DNA of 12,384 bases from Actinomycetes bacterium (GTDB taxonomy: Bacteria > Actinomycetota > Acidimicrobiia > Acidimicrobiales > RAAP-2). A model generated the notes under the pieces. It saw only the letters and a program-made list of their open reading frames with translations, was not told the origin of the DNA and did no database searches. Where the stretch lies: the NCBI GenBank assembly GCA_025352305.1, contig JANXTQ010000061.1:1-12384 (forward strand). The letters run 5' to 3'. Positions 1-6,434 of the stretch are shown piece by piece. Numbering within the stretch: position 1 is the first letter of the stretch; each line of letters starts with the position of its first letter. The translations under genes were made by a program, and so were the position numbers.

Positions 1-143
1 GTCACCTTCTGATGAACTTTGCGCGCGTCGGGCTGTGCCGTGTAGCCCACCTTTAACGCAATGCGTCGCGCGGGTCGAGTGCTCAACATCGTTGCTACGA
101 GCGCGATAATTAATACGGCCGCGTAGCTGGCGATATTTCCCAC
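1..143 (-). CDS. WecA/MraY-type UDP-GlcNAc:undecaprenyl-phosphate transferase, N-terminal fragment
   Basis: Only the first 47 codons are in the window; the gene runs off the left edge. The frame opens directly after the glyA stop codon, and the first usable start is a GTG at 143-141, 6 nt beyond that stop. The visible protein has one hydrophobic helix (about residues 5-20, ASYAAVLIIALVATML) followed by a basic turn and then GYTAQPDARKVHQK. That helix plus a D-x-R-K-V-H segment is the usual N-terminus of the WecA/TagO/MraY glycosyltransferase family 4, integral membrane enzymes that load a GlcNAc-1-phosphate onto undecaprenyl phosphate to start envelope glycan synthesis. A wecA/rfe homologue near glyA or tsaC and before the atp operon is typical of actinobacteria, which supports the call. 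No Shine-Dalgarno is evident, so translation is probably coupled to glyA. The catalytic aspartates lie outside the window, so the exact substrate cannot be judged. Confidence 0.72.
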   Translation of the reverse strand, partial: MGNIASYAAVLIIALVATMLSTRPARRIALKVGYTAQPDARKVHQKV

Positions 144-149
144 GAAGAT

Positions 150-1436
150 TTAGGCGAAACTCGCATAGGGATTGAAATCAGCGCACAGCGCCGCCACTTC
201 TCCGCGAACCTTGGCAACGGCGGTGTCGTCGTCTCGGTAACGCAGTGCGTGTGCCATGAGTCCAGCAATTTGCACGAACTGATCTGGCATCATTCCGGCA
301 GTCGTTTGGGCCGCGGAACCCACGCGCAGTCCCGACGTAACAAACGGACTGCGCGAGTCGTCGGGAATCTGATTTCGATTTGTTGTGATGCCGGCGCGGT
401 CCAGAACTTCTTGGGCCGCCTTGCCGGTCAACTGATCATCAAAGGTTCCAAGATCGACCAGTAACAAGTGGTTGTCAGTTCCCCCCGAGACAATACGAAA
501 GCCGTGCTCAGCGAGCGCACCCGCGAACGCGCGCGCATTGGTAATCACCTGATCGGTGTAGATCGAAAAAGACGGGTGCGCCGCTTCTTTGAACGCAACG
601 GCTTTTGCTGCGATGGCGTGCTCCAACGGTCCGCCTTGCTGTCCGGGAAAGACCGCCGAATCAATCTTCTTGGCGTGCTCTTCGCGACAGAGGATTGCTC
701 CCCCGCGCGGTCCGCGCAGGGTCTTGTGGGTGGTAAAGCTCACCACGTCGGCGTAGGGCACGGGGTTGGGATTAGAGCCACCGGCGATAAGTCCCGCGGG
801 GTGCGCAACGTCAAACATCAACAACGCTCCGACTTCGTCGGCAACTTCGCGAAACACCTCTGGTTCAATTCGCCGCGAATAGGCCGTGGCACCGGCCACG
901 ATCAACTTCGGTTTCTCACGGTGCGCGAGTTCTCTCAGATTCTCTACGTCAATAATTTCTCCGATGACGTCCGGATTGTCCGATCGTGGCGTCACCCCGT
1001 AGCCCACGAAGCGCCAAATCTTGGAGGTCATCGAGGCGGGAGATCCGTGCGTGAGGTGGCCACCTTGGTCGAGGCGCATCGCGAGCACGGTGTCGCCAGG
1101 TTCTAACAACGCTTGGTAGATCGCGACGTTGGCGTTAGCTCCGCTGTGTGGCTGCACGTTGGCGTGATCGGCCCCAAAAAGTGCGGTGAGTCGCCGGCGC
1201 GCAAGATCTTCAATCTCGTCGACTACTTGGTTTCCTCCGTAGTAACGACGACCGGGGTAGCCCTCGGAGTATTTGTTCGTGAGGATCGAGCCCGTCGCCG
1301 CCATGACGGCCGGCGAGGCGAAGTTCTCACTGGCAATGAGTTGCAGTGTGTTGGTTTGACGTTGCCACTCTCGTGAGAGCAACTCGCTTACTTCGTCGTC
1401 TCCCGATATCCATGAATCAAAAGGTGATGATCCCAC
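150..1436 (-). CDS. glyA: Serine hydroxymethyltransferase
   Basis: GlyA is a cytosolic PLP enzyme that interconverts serine and glycine while making 5,10-methylene-tetrahydrofolate, the main entry of one-carbon units. The 428-residue product has the usual family length. Visible signatures are LQLIASENFAS (31-41), NKYSEGYPGRRYYGG (54-68), QPHSGANAN (95-103), FDVAHPAGLIAGG (208-220) and the PLP-lysine motif SFTTHKTLRGPRGG (233-246) with K238 as the Schiff-base lysine; the C-terminal TSGLRVGSAA substrate-carboxylate segment is present. The start is GTG at 1436, 6 nt after the rpiB TAG, with a purine-rich GGAAAGGG inside the end of rpiB as a plausible ribosome binding site. It therefore looks cotranscribed with rpiB, with the wecA-like gene following 6 nt downstream. 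It ends with TAA. Nothing in it looks damaged. Confidence 0.97.
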   Translation of the reverse strand: MGSSPFDSWISGDDEVSELLSREWQRQTNTLQLIASENFASPAVMAATGSILTNKYSEGYPGRRYYGGNQVVDEIEDLARRRLTALFGADHANVQPHSGANANVAIYQALLEPGDTVLAMRLDQGGHLTHGSPASMTSKIWRFVGYGVTPRSDNPDVIGEIIDVENLRELAHREKPKLIVAGATAYSRRIEPEVFREVADEVGALLMFDVAHPAGLIAGGSNPNPVPYADVVSFTTHKTLRGPRGGAILCREEHAKKIDSAVFPGQQGGPLEHAIAAKAVAFKEAAHPSFSIYTDQVITNARAFAGALAEHGFRIVSGGTDNHLLLVDLGTFDDQLTGKAAQEVLDRAGITTNRNQIPDDSRSPFVTSGLRVGSAAQTTAGMMPDQFVQIAGLMAHALRYRDDDTAVAKVRGEVAALCADFNPYASFA

Positions 1437-1442
1437 TGTGCT

Positions 1443-1907
1443 CTAGCCCTTTCCGGTGGTGAAACTGTCAGTGTCAAGCTCGTCAATTTTGGCGAGTCGA
1501 AGAAGGTGTCGGCCTTGGCCGAGTGGTGCGTCGAGCCACGCGTTCAGCGCGTCGATCGCCACTTGAGTGCCCGTTATGCGGGCTCCGAAGCAGAGAACGT
1601 TGGCGTGATTGTGCTCGCGCGCAAGGCGCGCTGTGCTGACGTCGTGAACGTGAGCCGCACGTGCGCCGGGAATTTTGTTCGCGGCGATGGAGATGCCAAT
1701 GCCGGTTCCGCAGATGGCGACGCCCAGATCCGCTCGTCCGTCGACGACAGCTCGCGCCACCGCCGCTCCAAAATCGGGGTAGTCGACCGAGGTGGTCGCA
1801 TCGTTGGTACCTAAGTCAAGTACGTCGATACCGCGCGCATCTAACGCTTCGATCAGGACCGGCTTCAGTGGGTACCCGGCATGATCGGAGCCCACGGCAA
1901 TACGCAC
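1443..1907 (-). CDS. rpiB: Ribose-5-phosphate isomerase B
   Basis: RpiB interconverts ribose 5-phosphate and ribulose 5-phosphate in the non-oxidative pentose phosphate pathway; it is a small cytosolic dimer of the RpiB/LacAB family. The 154-residue product opens with MRIAVGSDHAGYPLK (the S7-D8-H9 substrate loop), has the VDYPDFG segment (41-47), the active-site loop ICGTGIGISIAANK with the catalytic base C66, and the REHNHANVLCFGAR segment. Cys at position 66 is the E. coli-type arrangement; mycobacterial RpiB has a different active-site base. The start is GTG at 1907, since the conserved N-terminus begins exactly there. It is the first gene of the rpiB-glyA-wecA-like unit and is divergent from the thiolase-like gene, with 56 bp between the two starts. 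TAGGGT lies 6 nt upstream of the GTG and may be a leaderless -10 or, through AGGG, a weak ribosome binding site. Stop is TAG. Confidence 0.96.
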   Translation of the reverse strand: MRIAVGSDHAGYPLKPVLIEALDARGIDVLDLGTNDATTSVDYPDFGAAVARAVVDGRADLGVAICGTGIGISIAANKIPGARAAHVHDVSTARLAREHNHANVLCFGARITGTQVAIDALNAWLDAPLGQGRHLLRLAKIDELDTDSFTTGKG

Positions 1908-1913
1908 GCAACA

Positions 1914-1919
1914 ACCCTA
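1914..1919 (-). promoter_or_regulatory. Candidate -10 element (TAGGGT) of rpiB, leaderless spacing
   Basis: On the minus strand TAGGGT ends 6 nt before the rpiB GTG, which would place transcription start at or next to the start codon. This fits the TANNNT core of actinobacterial promoters and the same 6-nt spacing at hom and the membrane-protein gene. No recognisable -35 box was found. The AGGG inside it could instead be a weak Shine-Dalgarno. Confidence 0.35.
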
Positions 1920-1963
1920 CCGGTCAAATAATTCGCTGGGGTGTTGCAGGCCATACTCATGAG

Positions 1964-3445
1964 ATGGCTCTAGACCCTCGAACACCGGTAATCGTTGGAG
2001 TGGGACAGTTCGTGCAGCGCCCCGGAATCAAACCCAGCTTCGCGTCTCGAGCCACGCCACTTTCGCTCATGAGCAGTGCACTGCAGCGCGCCCTGAACGA
2101 CGGCGCTGAGGATTCCTCGGGGGGACTCGACGAACTCATTGCGGTCAATTCGATTGGTTGGGACACGCCCAATCCCGCGCGTTTGGTTGCGCAGCAGTTG
2201 GGTATTGACGTTCGCCGCACGCGAAAAACGAATGTCGGCGGCGACGTGCCCCAAAAGTTGGTGAACGAGTTGTCGCGTCGAATCATGGCGGGTGAACTGG
2301 AGTCGGCGGGCGTTGTGGGAGCCGAAGCCATCTATTCAGCGAACCTCGCTCGTCACGAGGGCGTCGACACCGGTTGGGTGAATCAAGAGATTGACGACTG
2401 TGACGTCTCACCTGATGAGGAACGTCGACCCTTCAACGACGATGAATTTTCTATTGGCCTCGCGTGGCCGACCGAGATGTATCCGTTATTTGAAAATGCT
2501 CGCCGTGCTCGTTTGGGTTGGAGTTTGGAACTCCAACGTGAACGACTCGGACAACTATGGTCACGATTTGCTGAGGTGGCTGCGACGAATCCTTACGCGT
2601 GGATTCAAGATGCGCCGAGTGCAACGGAGATCTCCACCCCCTCCATCAAGAACCGCATGGTGGGATTTCCCTATACCAAGTTGCTCAACGCGAACCTGCC
2701 GGTCGACATGGGTGCCGCGTTCATCATGATGAGCGCGAGCGAGGCAACTCGACGAAACATCCATCGCGACCAGTGGATTTTTCCTCACTGTGGGGCCGAG
2801 GCGTACGACCACTGGTTCGTATCGCAGCGCCCACGCTTGGACGACTCTCCCGCGATGCGAGCAATCTGGTCAGCGATCAACGGATTCGGTGTGAGCTCGC
2901 AGGATCTTTCGCTGCTTGATCTCTACAGCTGTTTTCCCACGGTGGTGCAGTGCGCCGCAGAGATAATGGGAATCGATCCGTTCACGGAGAGCCGAGCTCT
3001 TACGGTTACGGGAGGCTTGACCTTTGCGGGTGGCCCCGGCAACAACTACGTGACCCACTCCATTGCGACAATGGTCGAGCGCTTACGAGGCACTCAGTCA
3101 CAACGCGGCTTGGTCACCGGACTCGGCTGGTATTCGACCAAACACGCCTGGGGGGTCTACGGCAGCGAGCCGCCAGAAAACTTTCAGTTCCTCAATGTTC
3201 AAAGCGACGTTGATCGAGGCGACACGGTCATGCTGAGCCAACACGACGGCCCCGTCACCATTGAGAGTTACGTCGTCAGCCACCGAAAAGACGGATCACG
3301 CAAGAAACTGGTCGTGGCCACTCGTCAGCGAGACGGATCGCGCACGTGGGCTCGCAGTGAAAATGAGCAGTCCATGGCCGCCTTTGAGGAGTCGGAGTTG
3401 ATTGGCACCACGGCCCTCGTAGAAAACGGCGTCATTTTCTTATAG
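1964..3445 (+). CDS. Thiolase-like protein (acetyl-CoA acetyltransferase-like, TLP1 type)
   Basis: The 493-residue protein starts at MALDPRTPVIVGVGQ, the usual N-terminus of the family; the frame stays open upstream to 1661, but that part is antisense to rpiB and is not protein-like. Residues 1-400 have the two-half thiolase architecture and the last 90 or so (from about 405, with a GDTVMLSQHDG turn and VTIESYVV) resemble the extra C-terminal domain of thiolase-like protein type 1. The usual thiolase catalytic residues are altered: the nucleophile loop reads KTNVGGDVPQ (88-97) with no Cys, the last glycine-rich His motif reads AGGPGN (355-360), and the NEAF/HDCF position reads DLYSCFP (319-325). 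YSTKHAWGVYG (390-400) replaces the terminal Cys loop. The family is often annotated as acetyl-CoA acetyltransferase, but the substrate is unknown and ordinary thiolysis looks unlikely. It may bind an acyl-CoA. The plus-strand membrane-protein gene follows 36 bp downstream. Stop is TAG. Family call is firm; function is not. Confidence 0.85.
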   Translation: MALDPRTPVIVGVGQFVQRPGIKPSFASRATPLSLMSSALQRALNDGAEDSSGGLDELIAVNSIGWDTPNPARLVAQQLGIDVRRTRKTNVGGDVPQKLVNELSRRIMAGELESAGVVGAEAIYSANLARHEGVDTGWVNQEIDDCDVSPDEERRPFNDDEFSIGLAWPTEMYPLFENARRARLGWSLELQRERLGQLWSRFAEVAATNPYAWIQDAPSATEISTPSIKNRMVGFPYTKLLNANLPVDMGAAFIMMSASEATRRNIHRDQWIFPHCGAEAYDHWFVSQRPRLDDSPAMRAIWSAINGFGVSSQDLSLLDLYSCFPTVVQCAAEIMGIDPFTESRALTVTGGLTFAGGPGNNYVTHSIATMVERLRGTQSQRGLVTGLGWYSTKHAWGVYGSEPPENFQFLNVQSDVDRGDTVMLSQHDGPVTIESYVVSHRKDGSRKKLVVATRQRDGSRTWARSENEQSMAAFEESELIGTTALVENGVIFL

Positions 3446-3458
3446 CGAACATTGTTCG
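3446..3458. promoter_or_regulatory. Perfect 13-bp palindrome, candidate operator
   Basis: CGAACATTGTTCG has 6-bp perfect arms around one central T. It begins directly after the thiolase-like gene's stop codon and covers about -36 to -24 relative to the predicted leaderless start of the membrane-protein gene, where a bound regulator could block or assist RNA polymerase. It resembles the actinobacterial LexA box (CGAAC-N4-GTTCG), but the spacer between the CGAAC and GTTCG halves is 3 nt, not 4, so LexA binding is doubtful. No regulator is named. Confidence 0.35.
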
Positions 3459-3469
3459 TGTGCAAGGTC

Positions 3470-3475
3470 TACCAT
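3470..3475 (+). promoter_or_regulatory. Candidate -10 element (TACCAT) of the membrane-protein gene, leaderless spacing
   Basis: TACCAT matches TANNNT and ends 6 nt before the ATG at 3482. There is an AAGG at 3464-3467, but it is 14 nt from the ATG, too far for a good ribosome binding site, which makes a leaderless message the simpler reading. No clear -35 box; the palindrome at 3446-3458 occupies that region. Confidence 0.35.
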
Positions 3476-3481
3476 CGCGCC

Positions 3482-4990
3482 ATGGTTCGTACTCAGCTGC
3501 GAGTGCTGTTAGCGGGATTCTTCATCGCGGCCGCAGTGGCGATGCTCGCGAGTATGGCAATGAACATGCAACGCGCAAGTGCAAGTTCGAACGCCCTCGA
3601 CGGCACGTGGACGTGCTGTTCTGCAGGCGGTGCCAGTCCTCAACTCTGGGTAATTGGCGGTAACGGCGGGGTTCTCGAGGACTTGTCCGGCCAACCTTTT
3701 GGTACGTTCACAATTTCGTTAACCGGTTCAACGGTAACGATGCATCAGGTGTACAACTCAACGTTTGGTGGTTACACCGCCGATTTCCACGGAACCCTCA
3801 GTGCCAATGGTCGAAGAATGGTCGGTTCGTGGTCCGACAGCAATGGCCAAAACGGATCGTTGACCGCCACGCTCAATGGACCGGCGCATCCGCTGAACTT
3901 ATCTACCGGCAACGTCGAACCACTCGCGGCTTCGATTGGAACTCCGGGTCAAATTTTTCACTCCATGAGTCACAACATTCAAAACGCCGCGATCGCCGTC
4001 GTTTTGATGTTGGGTTTGACGTTTCCTTCAACAATTTTCAATCAAACCTTCAGCGCGCACTACGACGAGATTATGGCCATCATTGAGCGCCGTCGTGCTC
4101 GCCTGGCACGCCTCATCGGACTAAAGGCCCGCCCCGAACCCGAAGGCACTGTTGAGCAATCGGACTCTGGCGCCGTCGTCGCGAGCAGTGATGAACCCGA
4201 CGCCGCGTCAACGCCATGGTTCATTGGTGTGCTCATGATCGGAGCCGTGCTGGGTGCGATGTTGAGTCCACACTTTGGCGTCAATACGGCCACCGCAGTT
4301 GGTTTTATCTCCACCATTGCCGCCTTCGCGTTAGGGGCACTGATCTCTTGGTACGTCACGAGAACTTTTCGCCGCCTTCGCGGATACCGCCTCGTGAGCT
4401 ATCGAAAGGCGCTACCTCTCGGTCTCGCCATTGCGGCGCTCTGCGTTCTCATATCGAGAGTGTCGAGTTTTGAACCGGGCTACCTCTACGGAATTGTCGT
4501 TGGGGTGGCGTTCGCTGAGACCATGAATGAACGACATAACGCACATCTAACAGCGATTGCCTCAGTGTCAACCATGAGCGTCGCATTGATTTCGTGGATT
4601 CTGTGGATCCCGGTCAATCACCTCGCGCTCGAGCACTCCGGATTTATTCCGCTCGCGGTTGTCGACAACGTGCTCGGATCGCTCTTCATCGGTGGACTCG
4701 TCGGAACCACCATCGGACTGCTTCCTCTCGTACTACTGCCGGGAAAAACGTTGATGACGTGGCGCAAAGATGCCTGGGCGGTGCTGTTCTTCATCGCGCT
4801 GTTCTTACTTATTGAAGTGGAACTTCGACCCGAGTCGGGACCAACCTCTTCCTCCAAGGCCCCGTGGGTAACAGCAATATTTCTCTTCATTTTCTTTGGT
4901 GGCGGCACGCTCGCCATGCGCCGGTACTTTTCTACGAAGAGTCCGACCAGCGCTGTCGAGTCTGACGTATCGACCAGCGACGTCGTTTAA
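3482..4990 (+). CDS. Polytopic membrane protein with GLLP motif and secreted beta-rich N-terminal domain
   Basis: The 502-residue product resembles the actinobacterial group named for an FGLLP motif; here it reads TTIGLLPLVLLPGKTLMTW (409-427). A signal-anchor helix (about 7-27) is followed by a small domain rich in Gly, Ser and Thr (38-135) with LDGTWTCCSAGG, GTFTISLTGSTVTMH and MVGSWSDSNGQNGSL, which looks like a beta-sheet sequence outside the membrane. Then come a hydrophobic segment (169-186), a basic cytoplasmic stretch IERRRARLARLIG (201-213), an acidic linker (220-242) and about seven more hydrophobic segments (247-265, 270-292, 309-325, 333-347, 356-377, 390-420, 431-447, 462-478). 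The start chosen is ATG at 3482, which gives a clean signal segment; TTG 3452 and GTG 3458 are in frame but have no support. No enzymatic motif is visible and I cannot assign a function. Its TAA interlocks with that of tsaC. Confidence 0.85.
   Translation: MVRTQLRVLLAGFFIAAAVAMLASMAMNMQRASASSNALDGTWTCCSAGGASPQLWVIGGNGGVLEDLSGQPFGTFTISLTGSTVTMHQVYNSTFGGYTADFHGTLSANGRRMVGSWSDSNGQNGSLTATLNGPAHPLNLSTGNVEPLAASIGTPGQIFHSMSHNIQNAAIAVVLMLGLTFPSTIFNQTFSAHYDEIMAIIERRRARLARLIGLKARPEPEGTVEQSDSGAVVASSDEPDAASTPWFIGVLMIGAVLGAMLSPHFGVNTATAVGFISTIAAFALGALISWYVTRTFRRLRGYRLVSYRKALPLGLAIAALCVLISRVSSFEPGYLYGIVVGVAFAETMNERHNAHLTAIASVSTMSVALISWILWIPVNHLALEHSGFIPLAVVDNVLGSLFIGGLVGTTIGLLPLVLLPGKTLMTWRKDAWAVLFFIALFLLIEVELRPESGPTSSSKAPWVTAIFLFIFFGGGTLAMRRYFSTKSPTSAVESDVSTSDVV
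4987..4990. other. Interlocked stop codons of two convergent genes (TTAA)
   Basis: The plus-strand membrane-protein gene ends with TAA at 4988-4990 and minus-strand tsaC ends with TAA at 4989-4987, so the two genes overlap tail to tail by 4 bp. No intergenic space remains for conventional terminators, and each transcript must run into the other gene or stop inside it. Confidence 0.95.
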
Positions 4991-5604
4991 GCCTTTCGAA
5001 TTATTTCGAAGATTTGCTCGGAGTTGACGGAGCCTTCTCGAACTACCACGACGTCGCATCCGCTCACATCCAATACCGTCGACACGGGAGCGTTTCTCAC
5101 TCCGCCGTCGATAATTGCGGCGAGTTCACTACCGGAGGCAAACTCTCGTTTCACGTCATCGGCGCTGACGCACGGAGGCTGTCCGTGACGATTGGCACTC
5201 GTCACCGCGAGCGGTCCACTGAGAGTTAGAAGATTTCTTAGCATCGGGTCATTCGGCCATCGAACTCCGATCGTGCCGTTACTCGAACCCACTCGCTGCG
5301 CCAATATCTCATTCGCCTTCACAATCAAGGTGAGCGCTCCGGGCCAGAACGCATCCACGAGTCGCTGCGTTCGAGGATCAATTTCTATATCGAGCTGATC
5401 CAACTGTTCGAGCGATCCAATGAGCACAGGCAACGCCACGCTGAGTGGTCGTTGCTTGAGAGCGAAGAGCTTTGCGACGGCACTCTCGTTGTCGAGACAC
5501 GCGCCAACGCCGTAAACAGTGTCGGTGGGCAGTGCCACAATCGCGCCACTTCGCAGGACGTCGACCGCTTCACCGGGTCGATCAAGATCGATGAGACGAG
5601 TCAT
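4987..5604 (-). CDS. tsaC: Threonylcarbamoyl-AMP synthase
   Basis: TsaC (YwlC/Sua5 family) makes threonylcarbamoyl-AMP from threonine, bicarbonate and ATP, the first step of the t6A37 modification of tRNAs that read ANN codons. The 205-residue product is the short form, a single YrdC-type domain without the Sua5 C-terminal extension. Visible motifs are ALPTDTVYGVG (24-34), LKQRP (49-53), WPGALTLIV (87-95), the TSANRHG segment (135-141), STVLDVS (175-181) and VREGS (188-192). The start is ATG at 5604, which overlaps the prmC stop as ATGA; the frame stays open to 5661, but that extension lies inside prmC and the conserved N-terminus begins at 5604. It is the last gene of the rho-rpmE-prfA-prmC-tsaC run, and in related actinobacteria it is likewise next to prmC. 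Stop is TAA, interlocked with the convergent gene. It is intact. Confidence 0.95.
   Translation of the reverse strand: MTRLIDLDRPGEAVDVLRSGAIVALPTDTVYGVGACLDNESAVAKLFALKQRPLSVALPVLIGSLEQLDQLDIEIDPRTQRLVDAFWPGALTLIVKANEILAQRVGSSNGTIGVRWPNDPMLRNLLTLSGPLAVTSANRHGQPPCVSADDVKREFASGSELAAIIDGGVRNAPVSTVLDVSGCDVVVVREGSVNSEQIFEIIRKA
4995..5010 (+). terminator. Weak hairpin just past the membrane-protein gene stop
   Basis: TTCGAA-TTAT-TTCGAA forms a 6-bp stem (7 with a G-T wobble) with a 4-nt loop, 5 nt after the plus-strand stop codon, followed by GATTT. It lies within the last codons of tsaC. The stem is short and AT-rich and the T-run is poor, so it is at best a weak terminator; codon constraint in tsaC could also create it. 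Confidence 0.2.
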
Positions 5605-6434
5605 GGCTGATGTGCGCAGACAAGAAACCGCTCGCGACTGTTGAGATCCATCTCGGTACACACTGAACCAAAGCCGGCGTCGTGCGCGGCGCGGCGCGCT
5701 CGTTCTGCCTGGAGCTCACCGTGCTCAATAATCACCGTGCCCTGTGGCGATAACCAGCCCGGTGATTCAGCGATGATGTGAGCGACGTCGCTGAATCCGT
5801 CTCCGAGCTCTACGTCCGCGCTCACGAGAGCGCCGAGTGGCTCGTAGGAAAGAACCGGATCGAGCAGTTCGAAGTCACGCTCGCTGATATACGGAGGATT
5901 AGCAACGATCAGGTCAATTCGCCCTCGCAGGGACGAATCCACGTCATCGAACCAGGATGACTGAACAAAACTGACGGCGCTCACGTGGTTCTTGAGAGCG
6001 TTTCGACGCGCCACCACCAAAGCGTCGCTGGACAGATCCACCGCGAAGAGCGCCCCCTTGACGCCGCGCGCGTCCAGTTCACTCAGTAGCGCGAGACCAA
6101 TTGCGCCAGATCCACAGCCGAGATCGACAATCACCGGTGCGCGAACGCCACGGCGAGCTAGTTGAAGCAAAGCGATACTCACCAGTTCTTCGGTCTCGGG
6201 TCGAGGAATAAGCACCCGAGGATCAACGTCTAGATCCAGTGAACGAAAGGGCCAATGTCCGAGAATGTACTGGAGCGGCTCGCCATTTAAGCGACGAGTG
6301 GCCGCCTGCATCACGGCGTCGCTGCCGGCAATGTCGCCGCCGGGAGCAAATTCGTCAACGATCCAGCGAGCCTCGTGCGCCGCCACGCCCAACTCACGCA
6401 ACTGCGCAGTGAGCGCTGCGTTAGCGGCTGTCAC
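5601..6434 (-). CDS. prmC: Release factor glutamine methyltransferase
   Basis: PrmC (HemK) methylates the Gln of the GGQ motif in peptide release factors using S-adenosylmethionine. The 277-residue product has the small helical N-terminal domain (1-65, with GEPLQYILG at 51-59), the IPRPETEEL motif (76-84), the SAM-binding motif IVDLGCGSGAIG (102-113), AVDLSSDAL (131-139) and the catalytic ANPPYI (178-183) that binds the substrate Gln. I chose GTG at 6434, which overlaps the end of prfA by 14 bp and gives a family-like length; the frame is open further upstream (ATG at 6479), but that would add 15 residues translated from inside prfA. The coupling with prfA fits the function, because RF1 is its substrate. 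It ends in TGA overlapping the tsaC ATG. No abnormality apart from a less conserved N-terminal domain, which is usual for the family. Confidence 0.94.
   Translation of the reverse strand: MTAANAALTAQLRELGVAAHEARWIVDEFAPGGDIAGSDAVMQAATRRLNGEPLQYILGHWPFRSLDLDVDPRVLIPRPETEELVSIALLQLARRGVRAPVIVDLGCGSGAIGLALLSELDARGVKGALFAVDLSSDALVVARRNALKNHVSAVSFVQSSWFDDVDSSLRGRIDLIVANPPYISERDFELLDPVLSYEPLGALVSADVELGDGFSDVAHIIAESPGWLSPQGTVIIEHGELQAERARRAAHDAGFGSVCTEMDLNSRERFLVCAHQP

Noticed and set aside
468..1106. A 212-codon plus-strand open frame within glyA
   Set aside because: Antisense to the most conserved part of GlyA, Arg/Gly-rich and low in protein character; a shadow of codon bias.
1661..1963. 101-codon N-terminal extension of the thiolase-like protein
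   Set aside because: Lies antisense to rpiB, is very Arg-rich, and the family N-terminus begins at the ATG at 1964.
3446..3458. LexA (SOS) box
   Set aside because: The CGAAC and GTTCG halves are 3 nt apart rather than the 4 nt of actinobacterial and Gram-positive LexA sites, and the downstream gene is not a known repair gene.
5605..5661. Upstream extension of tsaC
   Set aside because: It lies inside prmC; the ATG at 5604 makes the ATGA overlap and matches the TsaC N-terminus.
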